Of a stretch of DNA of 64,000 bases, positions 39,453-50,927 are shown in pieces; positions within the stretch are counted from its first letter, which is position 1, and the number at the start of each line of letters is the position of its first letter. A program made the translations under genes and the position numbers. The notes below the pieces were generated by a model. That model was not told the DNA's origin. It ran no database searches and saw nothing but the letters and a program-made list of their open reading frames with translations. The stretch is from Leishmania donovani (taxonomy: Eukaryota > Euglenozoa > Kinetoplastea > Trypanosomatida > Trypanosomatidae), in assembly GCF_000227135.1 (NCBI RefSeq), contig NC_018263.1, positions 123,505 through 187,504 on the forward strand, written 5' to 3'.

Positions 39453-41693
39453 ATGCGCAGAAGCGGCTTGGCCTACATGCTGCGCAGCAGCGTCCCGCTG
39501 CTCGCAACGCCAGCCTTCCTCTCGAATGTGAGGCACATGCGCAACATTGGTATCAGCGCCCACATTGATAGCGGCAAAACGACGCTGAGTGAGCGCATTC
39601 TCTTCTACTCTGGTCGCATCGGAAAGATCCACGAGGTGAAGGGCGGCACCGAGGTCGGCGCCACAATGGACTCCATGGAGCTTGAGAAAGAGCGTGGCAT
39701 CACTATTCGCTCCGCCGCGACGCAGTGTCGCTGGAAGAACAGCACCATCAATATAATCGACACGCCCGGCCACGTCGACTTCACCATCGAAGTGGAGCGC
39801 GCCCTTCGCGTGCTGGACGGTGCTATCTTGCTCATGTGCGCGGTTGGCGGTGTGCAGAGTCAGACGCTGACGGTAGATCGCCAGATGAAGCGTTACGGTG
39901 TACCGCGCATCTGCTTCATAAACAAGCTCGATCGCGACAACGCGAACCCACAGCGGGCAGTAAAGCAAGCGCAGGAGCGTCTGGGCATCAACGCCGTCTT
40001 CATCCAGCTGAACATGGGCACTGCACAGGACTTCGAAGGCGTCGTCGACCTCATCGAGGAGAAGGCGGTCTACTTTGATGGCCCTTTCGGTGAGGCCATC
40101 CGCTACGAACCGGTGCCGAGCTACATCAAGGAGGACGTGGCTGCCGCACGCAAGGAGCTCGTGAGCCGCCTAGCAGAGTGCGACGAGGAGATGGAGTTCA
40201 TCTTTCTTAATGACCAGGAGCCGACAGTCGAGCAGATCCACGCTGCCATTCGCCGCGCTACCATAGCCAACAAGTTTGTGCCCGTGATGGTCGGCTCGGC
40301 GTACCGGAACAAGGGCGTGCAGCTGCTCCTGGACGCGGTGGAGCGCTACCTGCCGTCGCCAGTGGAGCGCCACAACTCCGGCTATCAGGTGAGGCGTGTG
40401 AAGGACGAGGATGGAAACGTGTCGAACGTGAAGGAAGGCGAGGTGGAACTGATGACGGATGACGAGAAGCCGCTGGTGGCCCTCGTTTTCAAGATCGAGG
40501 AGACAAAGAAGTCGGGGCTGTCCAATTACGTGCGGGTGTACCAAGGGAAGATGCGCAAGGAACACCTGATGAATATCCGCACCGGCAAGAACTTCTTGCC
40601 GCCGAAGCTTGTGCGCATGCACGCGGACAGCGCCGAGGTTGTGGACGAGGTGCGCGCTGGCGACATCTGTGCCATTCAGGGTGAGGTGGACGCGTCCTCG
40701 GGTGATACCCTCATGAAGTCCGGACCGCAGTCTGGCTCGCAGCTCTTCTCGTGCGAGGACATGTACGTCCCGCCGCGCGTCATCTCTGCCTCACTCAAGA
40801 CGAAGGATGATAAGGAGCAGTCCAGGGTGCGGGAGCGTATGCTCGCCTTCATGCGAGAAGACCCCACCTTTGTGTACTACCGCAACTCGGAGACGAACGA
40901 GGACATTGTGGAGGGCATGGGTGAGCTGCACCTCGATATTTACGTGGAGCGGCTGAAGCGGGAGTATGGACTGCACGTGGAACTCGGCAAGCCAACGGTC
41001 AACTACCGCGAGATTATCACGGAGCGGCAGGATTTCGACTTTGTCTTCAAGCGGCAAAGCGGCGGTGCGGGTCAGTGGGCGCACCTGAAGGGCTTTGTCG
41101 AGCCGCTGCCGATCGATATGTCGGTCGAGAAGGGGGTCAAGAACAAAGCGACGACACGATGCTCCAACGGTGACATCCGCGAGTCGCTGCAGAAGACGGT
41201 GGTGAAGCACCTGGAGCGAAAAATTTTTGTCAAGGGCGAGCTGATGCACGCCCCTGTCTGGGGCGTGCACTTTCACTTGAATGGTGGCGCCATGCACGAG
41301 GTGGACTCGAACGATCAGGCCTTCAAGAACGCGACCCAGGAGCTGTGGGAAACCTTGCTACCGAAGCTGAAGCCGACGCTTGTGGAGCCGTTCATGGATG
41401 TGGAGATGACAGTGCCTGCGGCGAACATGACTGATGTGGCGACCGAGTTCTCGAAGCGAGAGGGCGTGGTGACCGAGACCGCTGTAGACGGCCCTGATGC
41501 AGTGATCCGCGGGGAGACAGCCCTGGACACCATGTTCGGCTTTATTTCCGACCTGCGACGACTGACGAAGGGCCAGGGCGACTTCAGCATGCAGTTTAAG
41601 GAATATCGGCCGATGCAGCAGTACAAGGCCCAAATGCGAATGGATGAACGCAACAACGATCTTGGGCGCAAGCCGTTCAAGCTTTCGGACTAG
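39453..41693 (+). CDS. Mitochondrial elongation factor G1 (EFG1/GFM1/MEF1), 746 aa
   Basis: ATG at 39453 gives a presequence MRRSGLAYMLRSSVPLLATP (basic, hydrophobic, Ser-rich) before the mature start at RNIGISAHIDSGKT. The GTPase domain has all motifs: G1 AHIDSGKT, G2 RGITIRSAAT, G3 DTPGHVDFT, G4 NKLD. Long stretches match EFG1 rather than EFG2: MDSMELEKERGITI, VERALRVLDGAILLMCAVGGVQSQT and SGGAGQ in domain IV. Domain V ends with LTKGQGDFSMQFKEYRPM. EFG1 moves tRNA and mRNA on the mitochondrial ribosome using GTP. The tail after domain V is short. Third positions are strongly GC-rich again, like genes far from the strand switch. Confidence 0.96.
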   Translation: MRRSGLAYMLRSSVPLLATPAFLSNVRHMRNIGISAHIDSGKTTLSERILFYSGRIGKIHEVKGGTEVGATMDSMELEKERGITIRSAATQCRWKNSTINIIDTPGHVDFTIEVERALRVLDGAILLMCAVGGVQSQTLTVDRQMKRYGVPRICFINKLDRDNANPQRAVKQAQERLGINAVFIQLNMGTAQDFEGVVDLIEEKAVYFDGPFGEAIRYEPVPSYIKEDVAAARKELVSRLAECDEEMEFIFLNDQEPTVEQIHAAIRRATIANKFVPVMVGSAYRNKGVQLLLDAVERYLPSPVERHNSGYQVRRVKDEDGNVSNVKEGEVELMTDDEKPLVALVFKIEETKKSGLSNYVRVYQGKMRKEHLMNIRTGKNFLPPKLVRMHADSAEVVDEVRAGDICAIQGEVDASSGDTLMKSGPQSGSQLFSCEDMYVPPRVISASLKTKDDKEQSRVRERMLAFMREDPTFVYYRNSETNEDIVEGMGELHLDIYVERLKREYGLHVELGKPTVNYREIITERQDFDFVFKRQSGGAGQWAHLKGFVEPLPIDMSVEKGVKNKATTRCSNGDIRESLQKTVVKHLERKIFVKGELMHAPVWGVHFHLNGGAMHEVDSNDQAFKNATQELWETLLPKLKPTLVEPFMDVEMTVPAANMTDVATEFSKREGVVTETAVDGPDAVIRGETALDTMFGFISDLRRLTKGQGDFSMQFKEYRPMQQYKAQMRMDERNNDLGRKPFKLSD

Positions 41694-44168
41694 GGTGCTC
41701 CATCCCCACCCCTTACCACTGAGAGGCCCGCCGGGGGCACATTCACAGATACTCTACGGCTTTTTCGTGCCTCCTTCTCGTGTCTTGTAGAATAGCGCAC
41801 AGAAACGCTTCTTGATTCACTGAAGTTACCTTTGTTTCCGTTTTTGTGCTGCCGATGGCTCGTGTTGACTTTATATTTTGCCGTTGTGTCCGTGCATGCG
41901 CCTAGATAGTGGCGCACGCACACCTCTTCACAGTAGCTTCTCTCTCTCGTTGGCTCCCTTTTCTTGAGAAAGAAAAGAAGCGCTTTAATGCCGTGGGGGA
42001 ACGCATGGTGAACGTAATGGCGAAGCACTCCGCCTGCGCACGTCCGTATGTGTATGTGCTTGTCGGTAGCTAGGGGTGACGCGCTAGTTGACAACTGTGT
42101 GCGTATCTCCCCGACATGTTCTCACCACGTAGAGACGTTGGCGCTTTACAGATCATTTTTTTATATTCTCCGTTCTGCGTCTCCAGTAACCCGAACTTAA
42201 CTAACGAAGATGAAAAAAAAAACACAAAACAAAAACCCGTACCGCAAGCCTTGATACTTGATGGGAGCCACAAAACAAAACGAGGAAAGCAGGCAAACAA
42301 CATAGCATGGAATGCCGTGTCACATGCACGCTGACAGAGGCATGTGGCTGCATACTTTCGCATGGCATTCTGAGGCAGCGGCCTCAACTGTGGGCAAAGG
42401 TGAGAATTTGGATGGGGAAGCACCTTCGTGCGGTAGACGGCGCATGACCCCACGACGTGAGTGAGTGAGCCAGTCGATAGCTCAAAACGAGTTATGGTGT
42501 GGACGGGCGGCGTGCTGATGTGGGGACCCCTCCACGAGCGCCAATCACGTTTTCCCTACTGGCCTGCACGCCGAGCAATCCTTTCACACCGTCAACCACC
42601 CATACAAGCCCAAACACACACGCAGGACAACGACAGTAGTGCAGGACCTCTCATGCCCTTCTTCTCTTGCTTTATCTGCCTCGCTGCTTTCTTTTTTTTC
42701 TCTTGGGTATCTTCACCTGCTGATACGTATTTGGACTTGTACGTGTGACGGCTGTGGCGCCACACTCATACACACAAATGATTGCGGCGCTCGCGTCAAC
42801 GTTTTGAGCCGCGAATAATCTACAGTTGCCCTAAGCGTGGCCGTGCAAACTACTTTTTTTTTGTGCCGCGCCCCTTTCCACACTGCTTCCGCACCCCGCT
42901 TTTCCAAGGCGAAACTGCCCCCTCCCCCTCTTTCCCTCCAAGACAACAACTCCAACAGAAAAGCCGGAAAGCGGAAAGAGAAGGCTATCAATACACTCAC
43001 AAAGAGAGATACGGAGACGGCAAGCGCATCTGCTTATCTAGGTGCGTGCCGGCCTGAAGCGGGCGAACGAAGGGTTCCGGATTTCAACGAGACAGAAAAT
43101 AGGACACAGTTCAGTGTCAGCTGCACACGGCTTGTTCGCTCTGCGCTGCCTTGATCTGTGAACACCGCCATCATTTTTTTTTTGCGGCGCATTCTTCCCT
43201 CTTTCCTTCTTTTTGTCTTACTTCACTTTTTACGTGTTCTCAACATTTGGGGACTGCGCGTTTCGTGATTTCCTCGCCCGAGCGACAACTCAAAAAAAAT
43301 AAAGAAAAACCTGCCTGGCTCTGCCTTTCAGCGCCTTCTTCGATCTCCACCGTTTTGCTGTGTTGAGGCTGCTCTCAACCCGGCCGCTCATTTTCCTTCT
43401 TCCGTGGCTCGCAGTGTGGTGCTCTCTTTTTATCGCCTTTCTTTTGTGACCCCCCTCCTCGCTCTCCTCGTCGGTGTGCCCTTTCTTTGTTTCTGGGTTT
43501 CCGTCCTCCCTTCCCCCCTCCCACCCCCCACACACACCCTTTCGCTCTCGCTGTTTTCTTTTTTTGTGAGTTCAACCCTTGATTCCTGCTGCTGCGAACG
43601 ACAGAAGCTCCTCAGGAAGTGCTCGAAGAGACGAATGCTTTAGGCCGCAACTGCACACGGTACACACGTGTTTGTGTGTTTTTCATTTTCTTTTGTTTAT
43701 TTTTGGTTGCTCTCTCTCTCTCTGGCTAATTCGCTTTCACGTGTCTGACGCTCTCTCGCCTGTGTGTGCGTTTTCTTTGCCTTCTCACTCTTTCTGCTTT
43801 CGTGTTGCTGCATTCTGTCACTGTCACGATTGTTCGTCGCGAGGCTGAAACCCACCGTCGGCAAGTTGTCTCACTTCTTTCCTGTTTCTCCTGCTCACAG
43901 AACAGCAGCGAAATTAAACAAAGCAGCATAGTTCCGCTCATATATCTATATGGAAATATATGCTTCCCTTTTTTCTGTTGGCTTCTTCGGCGTTTCCTCC
44001 CCTCTGTTTCGCTGTGTTTTTTGTGAGGGCGTTCTTGTCTGGTAAATGTTTCTCCACCGTGTGCGTACGCGTTTTGTGCTGTTGCGCCGCTTACACGTGC
44101 TCCTCATCCTCTTTTTTCTTCTTGCCTTTCTTTTTGTTCCCTGTTGAAATTACCCTCCCCCCGAAGTA

Positions 44169-44187
44169 ATATATATATATATATATA
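44169..44187. repeat. (AT)n microsatellite
   Basis: Uninterrupted AT dinucleotides for about 19 bases. Confidence 0.95.
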
Positions 44188-44767
44188 AGCGAGAAAAGGC
44201 ACACCCGTGCACCTAAAGAGCGAGAAGCAGCACTTTCAAAGCCGATTCTAATTCACCATCTCCCGCCTCGACAAAAAGGAAAAAGCAAACAAGAAAGCGA
44301 GGTCCTTCTCCTCTTCCTAGCTCCGTTGTCTACCTTTTCTTTTTCCTCTTTCTGCAGCCACATATAGGGCAAAGTCCTACACACAAACGCGCGCACACAC
44401 ACAGGCCAGCGATACGTCTTGTTCGTGTTTCCTGAGAGTTTTTTTTTTGCCATTTGTGGTATTCTTTTTCTCCCCCTTTTCTCTTCGTTTCTCCCTCGCA
44501 GTTGTGCTTCCCTCTGTGTGCGTCTCTTTGTCGGTGCCCTACTCTCCCTTGCTGAGGAAAATAAAGCGAGCAAAAATCGAAAAGTCGTGTAGACCGGTCC
44601 TTCTCTTGCGGCACTGCCAATTCGTGGGCGTAGGCTTTCGGCTCTGATATGTTGGGCGTTCGTGTGCTGTGCGCAGTTTTACAGGCATATGTGTGGGTAG
44701 CAGACCCACTACTCCCCCTTTTAGCGTAACTGTTTCTTGTTTATTCTGTCTCGCCGGTTTGCCCTCG

Positions 44768-44769
44768 AG
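44768..44769 (+). promoter_or_regulatory. Candidate trans-splice acceptor for the WD40 gene
   Basis: A pyrimidine-rich stretch (44708-44766) precedes AG here, about 143 bases before the ATG at 44912. A second AG at 44791-44792 is also possible. Both lie upstream of the in-frame ATG at 44843 as well, so they do not alone decide the start. Confidence 0.4.
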
Positions 44770-44911
44770 CGACAAACCGTGCAACTGCGCAGGGAGGCAA
44801 AAAAAAAGGAAGCTTGCACACCTGCCAGCGCTGGGGTGTTGATTGTGTGCATCCTACGCTATAGGAGAAGGCGACGCCGGTTCAGTGAACGCCACAAGCT
44901 CTCCGTTCTTG

Positions 44912-46606
44912 ATGGGGTGCGGATCGTCTTCTCACGTTCATGACCGACGCGCCTACCACGGCGTGGCGGTGCGGACTCACTCGTACAGTGGCGGTGCCGA
45001 AAGTTCGGTTCGTAGTTCGACACACGGGTCTTTTGAGCGCATGGATCGACGCCAGCACAGTAAGGCCGCTGACAGAGGTTTGAACGACAAGTTTCACTTT
45101 GACATGAATGGGGTTCTTCAGCGGAAAATGCGACGTTGCCGCATGCAGGAGTGGCACCACACCGCTGCCGCTGGCGCGCGCCAGGCGCACCGGGGCTTCC
45201 ATCGAATGCCTCGCCACGACTACCTCACGGACTTCGGCACACATCATGTGGCCATGGTGGACGAGTTGTCTCGCTGCGTGGTGTCTGCCAGCGACAAAAG
45301 CTTGATCGAGTGCTTCGCAACTTCCGTTTCCGAGACTCCGCTGAGCTCGTTGACGACGAGCTGTAGTGCCGTCCACTCGAATCCCCCGAGTACTCACTTC
45401 GATCTACAGGCTCCGCTGTGCCTCTCTGAAGGATCTCTGGCCCGTGCCTCAGTTATCGACCTTGGTGGGCGGTCCTCGCGCTCTTTCCCGCAGGGTATGT
45501 CGTCTTGCTCCGCAACGTCTTCTTGTAGCAAAGCGCGTCGGTTTCAGAGCTACTCACTACACCCATGCAATTGTGGCCATGCTCACCGTGCGAAGTTGGT
45601 GCTCTTTGCGGCCCAGGCTGACATCCTGCTTTCTTGCTCCACGAAGGACCGCCACATGACTGCGTACCACATCGCGCTCGGCGTGGAGGTGGGCCGGCTT
45701 GTGGGCCACGATGACCTGATTCTTGGCGGAGCAGTGAGCCCAGACGACACGCTGGTGGCCACTACGTCGTGCGACTGCACCGCCATCTTGTGGGATCTGC
45801 CGTCGTGTAAGCAGCGTCGCTCTTTGACTCACCCGCAGTTCGTGCACGCCTGTCGCTTTTCTTCATCAGGCACCGAGCTGGCCACGGCATGCGCCGACGG
45901 GCTGTGTCGAATCTGGACCTGGTCCGCCTCCGCCATAGTCAACATACTCGTGCCCTCCGACACCGGCTTCAATGGCGCTCTCAGTTCTCTTGCCTACTCC
46001 CTCGGCGACAAGGTACTTCTGGCTGGGGGCTCAGCGCGCAACGTGTACGTCTGGGATTGCGAGAGCTTCAGTGCACCGGCTGCTGTTTTCCGGCAGCACC
46101 GAAGTGCCGTGCTGTCTGTAGACGCCTCCCGCGCCCATCAGGACATTGTGATGACGGCGGAGGAGGCGACACTGCTCGTGTGGAACTGCGCGACGCTGGA
46201 GGTTCTACAGCGAATCGACGTCAGCTTCTGCGACGCTCAGTCGCCCTGGCGACGGGGCGGGGCCCTGACAGCATCAGAGACGTCTGTGAAGCGGACCACC
46301 TTTCCGCATGAGTTGTACTGGACTGCAGCGCGATTGATGGACTCGCGCTTTGGCCTCGTCTTGGTGGCGGCTACCAGCGACAAGCGCCTCTACCTCTTCG
46401 ACTTCGTCGCCACATACAAAAGACGTTCCGCAGACGACATTCAGACTCAACTCACTGGCACCGCGGCACAAGTGCAGCCAAGCGCTCTATCAGAAATGCT
46501 GTCGCTCTCTCTTAGATCCCCCGTAAGCAGTATGGACAGCGGACCACCTAACCGCGTTGTGTTCGGTGACAGCTGCGGCAATCGCTACATTTTGGAGTTG
46601 AATTGA
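44912..46606 (+). CDS. WD40-repeat protein with N-terminal MGCGSS acylation motif, 564 aa
   Basis: Two in-frame starts exist: 44843 and 44912. I prefer 44912 because the protein then begins MGCGSSSHVHDRRAYHG, a strong N-myristoylation motif (Gly2, Ser6) with Cys3 open to palmitoylation, as in many trypanosomatid pellicular and flagellar membrane proteins. Residues ~1-210 are basic, Ser/His-rich and mostly disordered. WD repeats run from about 210 to the C-terminus: LILGGAVSPDDTLVATTSCDCTAILWDLP, CRFSSSGTELATACADGLCRIWTW, KVLLAGGSARNVYVWDCE, HRSAVLSVDASRAHQDIVMTAEEATLLVWN-type, and a final VVFGDSCGNRYILELN. Five to seven blades are likely. WD propellers are protein-binding scaffolds. Membrane location is inferred from the N-terminus only. 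Confidence 0.88.
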   Translation: MGCGSSSHVHDRRAYHGVAVRTHSYSGGAESSVRSSTHGSFERMDRRQHSKAADRGLNDKFHFDMNGVLQRKMRRCRMQEWHHTAAAGARQAHRGFHRMPRHDYLTDFGTHHVAMVDELSRCVVSASDKSLIECFATSVSETPLSSLTTSCSAVHSNPPSTHFDLQAPLCLSEGSLARASVIDLGGRSSRSFPQGMSSCSATSSCSKARRFQSYSLHPCNCGHAHRAKLVLFAAQADILLSCSTKDRHMTAYHIALGVEVGRLVGHDDLILGGAVSPDDTLVATTSCDCTAILWDLPSCKQRRSLTHPQFVHACRFSSSGTELATACADGLCRIWTWSASAIVNILVPSDTGFNGALSSLAYSLGDKVLLAGGSARNVYVWDCESFSAPAAVFRQHRSAVLSVDASRAHQDIVMTAEEATLLVWNCATLEVLQRIDVSFCDAQSPWRRGGALTASETSVKRTTFPHELYWTAARLMDSRFGLVLVAATSDKRLYLFDFVATYKRRSADDIQTQLTGTAAQVQPSALSEMLSLSLRSPVSSMDSGPPNRVVFGDSCGNRYILELN

Positions 46607-47000
46607 AAGGCCTTTGCAGCTTCTTTTATTTTGGGGAGTTAGAGGGGAGGGGAGGTCGACGTGCTCACAAGCGCTTAGCCGTGCTTATCTGTGCGTGTTT
46701 TTTTTTCCTGCTGAGGGGTGGTGACGGGGATGAGAAGCGCACATGCAAAGGCAAAAGAATCGATTCCGTTTTTCTTTTTTTTTTTGGGCGATTGCAACAA
46801 GAGGCGCTTGTTCGCTCTCTCCATCAAATTCAAAATTTATTTTCCTTGTGCTCCTTCTTCTCGCTCTTCCTATTTCTGCTCTGTACTTTTTTTTTGTCGT
46901 TCTTGTTCGCCTCTGCGTCTCTCTTTTTCATGTGTTTTCCCTTTTGGCCCACATCCTCTGCGTGTTGTTGCCTGCTCACATGTCCGTATATATACTGCGT

Positions 47001-47037
47001 CTCTCTCTCTCTCTCTCTATGTGTGTGTGTGTGTGTG
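47001..47037. repeat. (CT)n followed by (GT)n microsatellite
   Basis: CT dinucleotides at 47001-47018 run directly into TG dinucleotides at 47020-47037. Confidence 0.95.
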
Positions 47038-49687
47038 CCCTTCTCCCTTTCCCTTTGCTTTTCCTTATACCGTCTTGCGTGCTTGAGGCTCGCTCTCGCC
47101 CTCTGGGCGCATGCCTTTAGTTCCTCCCTGCGCTTCTTTTGCTTCGTCATGTTCGTGCTTCCAAAGCACACCATCTCTCTTCCTTTGTTTCTTGTTCGCT
47201 TTGGCTTCTTTGGGGTTTCCGTTTCTCGATCGTTTTTTTTTTTTGTTCCTCAGCTGTGCGTGAACCACAGAGGCATTGAGGCTGTTGCGGAAACCCCAGC
47301 TGCAGGGGTCGAACTTACACATGTCCGACGAGGCTTGTTGTGCACAGCACTTTCCTCTCGACGAGGAAGAGAGGGTTGGAAAGAATGCACTCCTTCCTCA
47401 TTCCTGGGTCGTCCGGCAACAACCTTTTTCTTAGTGCTTTTGCGCGTTCTTGTTCTATGCTAGTGTCTTCCCTCTCTGTTTTTTTTTTATGTTTTGTGTA
47501 GCCCTGGACTTGGACTCTAAAACGGTCGCGCTCTTTGGCAGCGTTGCTTGTTTAGCGTAAGTTGACACAAACACCCTTCCGCATAGGCACTCGCCCACGC
47601 TGGCGTGTACACATGCACGTAAGCCTCTGCATATGCGCACGTCACGTGGCTGTACTGTTTTGACATGCCTCTTTCTTTGACGACTTTGCGTGCTCCTGCA
47701 TCTGTATGCGAGCCAGCACAAATGAAGGGCTTGTGATTATTTTTTGCGTTACTACGTCAAGAGCTGTAAAGTCTGACTCTACACTTAGACCTACGCCTCC
47801 CTCCTTTCTACCGTCTTACCTGTTCTCACACATCTGCGAGCACATCGTTCCATGTCTTGATCGGCATCTTCGCTGTTGTCGCTGATGCGTCTTTCTCAAC
47901 TTATGCCCATGTCGCTCTCTTTCTTGGTCACGGCTATGCTCTTGCAGCTCTCTCTGCTCACGTGCCACGCTGTTTCTTGCTTTTTTTTTCTCTGAAGCCC
48001 TTCTGTTTTTTCACACGTGTGACGATTGATGAGGAGTTTAGTGTGCATCTCTAGCTCTCTGTTTCCTTCTCGTTTATGATGTCTGTCGTGCTCTTGAATG
48101 TATATGTTTGTGCGTACGTTTATGCGTGTGCGTGTGCCGCACGCGAATTTGCAGTGACTATTTTCCTTGTTACTGTTTTTTTGTTGTTGTTGGTGAAGGA
48201 AGAAAACGGCCGTCTTTGCGTGTGTGTAAGCCTTTTAGTGCGTTCTTGTACTCGCTCTTGTTCCCTTTGGGTTTATCGTGTTTGCTCTCCCTCCTGGCTT
48301 TGTCTGTGCCCGTGCTTATGAGGATGTGCTGCCGGTGCTGAGGAGATGCTGGAGAAACGATTCAGTTGACTAGAACACCGAATTCGACAAGGGAAAACAA
48401 ACACGGACTCGAGTGGACGAAAACCAAAAAGATGATACGAAATAAACAAGAGTTGACTTCTCTGCTCTACCTCGAAAACGAGAGATAAAAAATAATAATG
48501 CAAAAGGTGTTCACCACTTCGCTCGAGCTCCGCTTCTGGTGATTATCATCACTAGGTCTCAGGCGTGGTGGAGTAATGCATACGGAGAAGATGCACGTGC
48601 ATGTCTCTACATCCACCTCTTCTTCGTTCGCATGCCCTCTTTTTACGCTCTTTCACTTTGCTTCACCGCAATTCGAGTATCTTTCTCTTCGCCTGTACCT
48701 CATATTTCTCTGCCCGCCAATGAATGCGTGTGTGTGTGTGTGTTCGTGTATGCGTCGATATGTGCACCTTTTTCTTTTGTTCCCTAGTTTAAATTGTATG
48801 TGTGTGTGCTTCCAGATGTATGCATGCGTGTGTGTATGTGTGCCGTGCTCGATACGCCTCTTTCCTCTTCGCCTCCTCCCTGCTCTGGCTCCACTTCTCT
48901 GTTCTCTCCTTATACATGACCAAAGAGAGAGGGCGGCGGCGCAAAGTGCGGAAGCGAGAGGAGCACCACGCCCTGCCCATTTTCTTTCTTTTTCTCTGCT
49001 GTGTTTTCTGTTTAACTTTTGTTTTATTACTTGCTGCCTATGGCGCGTCATTTATGCTCCGCTCAAAACTAGTTTCTTTTCCTGTATGCGCTCTTTTTCC
49101 TATTACCTGACGTGTGCGACCTTCTTCGTGGTGGTCACGTCGCGTCATCATCATCATCGTTCAGGCGCCTTCGCCGACGCACTTCTTTACGTCCTGTTTT
49201 GCCTCCTGTGCCGATGCCCACTTCACTGTGCCTGGGGTTTCGAGGGGAGGTAGCCGAAAGTGCGCGCGCTGCGCATTGGGCTTCCACAGACACGCATTTG
49301 CACCAACTGTGTGCAGTTGGCGGAGTCCGTTGATTTCCTTTTCTCCCTTCCCCTCTTTCTGTGCCACATCCCCGCCTTTTCTTTGAGTTCTCAAGCGGAA
49401 GGGATAAGACTTGCCTTTTGACACACAAGAGAGTGTATCGTACAAAACACCGAAACCGGCACTCCGGTGGACGCGAGGTGCTTTGTGGCCCGCAGTCTCC
49501 ACGGCGAAGGTGAGAAAAAGGCGGAACATAAGAAGCAAATAGAACGGCAATTTACCCCCCCCCCTTCTCCAAAGATCATGCAGCACACACACACACACAC
49601 AAGCACATCACATGCTCTCTCATCTTTTTTTTTTTTCCGTGCCCATGGCTATGTACGTGTGTGCGCTAACCACCCTTATGTGGTCGC

Positions 49688-49689
49688 AG
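49688..49689 (+). promoter_or_regulatory. Candidate trans-splice acceptor in the 4.4-kb intergenic region
   Basis: A run of 13-14 T at about 49624-49637 is followed, about 50 bases on, by the first AG here (GTGGTCGCAG). Tract length and spacing match typical trypanosomatid acceptors. The first ATGs downstream are at 49708 and 49713. Confidence 0.45.
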
Positions 49690-49712
49690 AACCAGAGTGA
49701 AAGCAAAATGAA

Positions 49713-49886
49713 ATGCGCAACGGAGACCTGATGGAGGCGACGGACGTCGCGAGACGAGCCGAAGCTACGCGGGCGTGTGTAGAGCAAGCTCTGCCCGCCA
49801 GCTTTGTAGCCTTTCTTGTCGGTGCGCTTCTCACTGTTGTCTTGTCGCCTGCGGCTCGGAGTCTTCGCATGCTTATGGTGCGGTAG
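49713..49886 (+). CDS. Candidate small membrane protein, 57 aa
   Basis: An ATG at 49713, 23 bases after a good acceptor candidate, opens a 57-codon frame ending TAG at 49884-49886. The peptide has a charged N-terminal helix (MRNGDLMEATDVARRAEATR), one hydrophobic segment (LPASFVAFLVGALLTVVL, residues ~30-47) and a basic end (RSLRMLMVR): a plausible small single-pass, perhaps mitochondrial, protein. About 60% of codons end in G or C. Against it: another ATG at 49708 in a different frame opens a seven-codon ORF that overlaps this start, and no homologue is known to me. I regard it as possible, not proven. Confidence 0.33.
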   Translation: MRNGDLMEATDVARRAEATRACVEQALPASFVAFLVGALLTVVLSPAARSLRMLMVR

Positions 49887-50927
49887 AGCAGAAAGCGCTC
49901 TGCCAACGTTGTCCCATTCCACTCGTTTCATGTGCTTCCGTAGACGACCGGACTCTCACTATTTTGCGTGACTTCCTCTACACACCCGTCTTGTCGATGC
50001 CGCTCGTTGGCGCAGCCACAAACAATGCCTCAGAAGAGAATCTGTTTACTTTAATCGCTTTCTCCTCTTTTCCCTCCCTGTGTTTTTCTCTGCCATGCGA
50101 CCCCCACACATACATACTCAATCACCTAGATGGGTATACAGCGCTGTTGTTGTGGCCTCTGCAGATCTCTTTCTTGTCACTTCATCACTGAAGCAACAAG
50201 CAGGTGCGCCGTCCTCTCTCATTTTCTCTGCGCTCCTTGTCTCGCTTCGACTTTGCATTCCCTTGCGCACCAGGACGCCAACTTTTACCATCTTTCTTTA
50301 AACACGGTCTCTCTATCGTTTTTTTTTTTTGCTTCGTTCTTCTTTGACTGAAGCAAAGAAGCTTCTCTAACTCTTTCTCTATCGCTGACGCTCCGTGTAT
50401 CCACTGCTGATCCGTCGATCCCGCACCTTTTCCTCCAGGCGTGTGTGCGCACCAGCCTTTTTACGGTGCTTTTTTGTTTCAATTTTTTTTTTCTCTCATC
50501 TCCTCCGGCGCGCGTCTGCCTGTGTGCGTGTGTGTGTGCGGTGCTTATACAGGTTTCACTTGCACACCCCGTGTGTACCCCAGCAGACCTCCTTTGGTAT
50601 CGAGGCGCACGCACGGAAGCAGCAGGGTAAAGGGGAATAGACGTGCAACTACGACATCGTTTGCTTTCCGCTCCTCTCCCTCAGCGTGACTCGATCGGAA
50701 CTCCATCCGGTCGTTGGTGGCCCTGCGTTGAATCTTTCTTGTCCGTCTCCGGCTCCGGTTTAGGTACCCGGCTCGCATTGGTATGCTTTTTGTTCTAATC
50801 CTCCCATTTTCTTTTCTTTCGGTTAGCGCGCGTGTGCGAGTGTCTTACGCCAGAGTGCAGCTGTCGTGCTCGTACTGGGGACGCCCTTGTCCCATTTTTT
50901 CCATACCGCTGCTCTGCCTTTAATTGC

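Larger units (their letters stand above)
41694..44911. other. Large intergenic region, 3.2 kb, pyrimidine-rich
   Basis: No supported gene. Many T-tracts (42680s, 42850s, 43172, 43560) and pyrimidine-rich stretches (43180-43560, 44100-44160). A (AT)n run lies at 44169-44187. A 95-codon frame at 42461-42748 is unconvincing. The region should contain the EF-G 3' UTR and the splice signals of the WD40 gene (acceptor near 44768). Confidence 0.55.

Noticed and set aside
47300..47317. tRNA B-box-like GGGTCGAACTT sequence
   Set aside because: No matching A box, anticodon arm or acceptor stem around it; a chance match.
46603..47463. 286-codon plus-strand frame after the WD40 gene
   Set aside because: Nearly all Phe/Leu/Ser/Cys from pyrimidine tracts and CT/GT repeats; overlaps the WD40 stop region. 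Not a membrane protein gene.
48576..49253. 225-codon plus-strand frame
   Set aside because: Same pyrimidine-tract artefact with Cys/Val runs from TGTGTG repeats.
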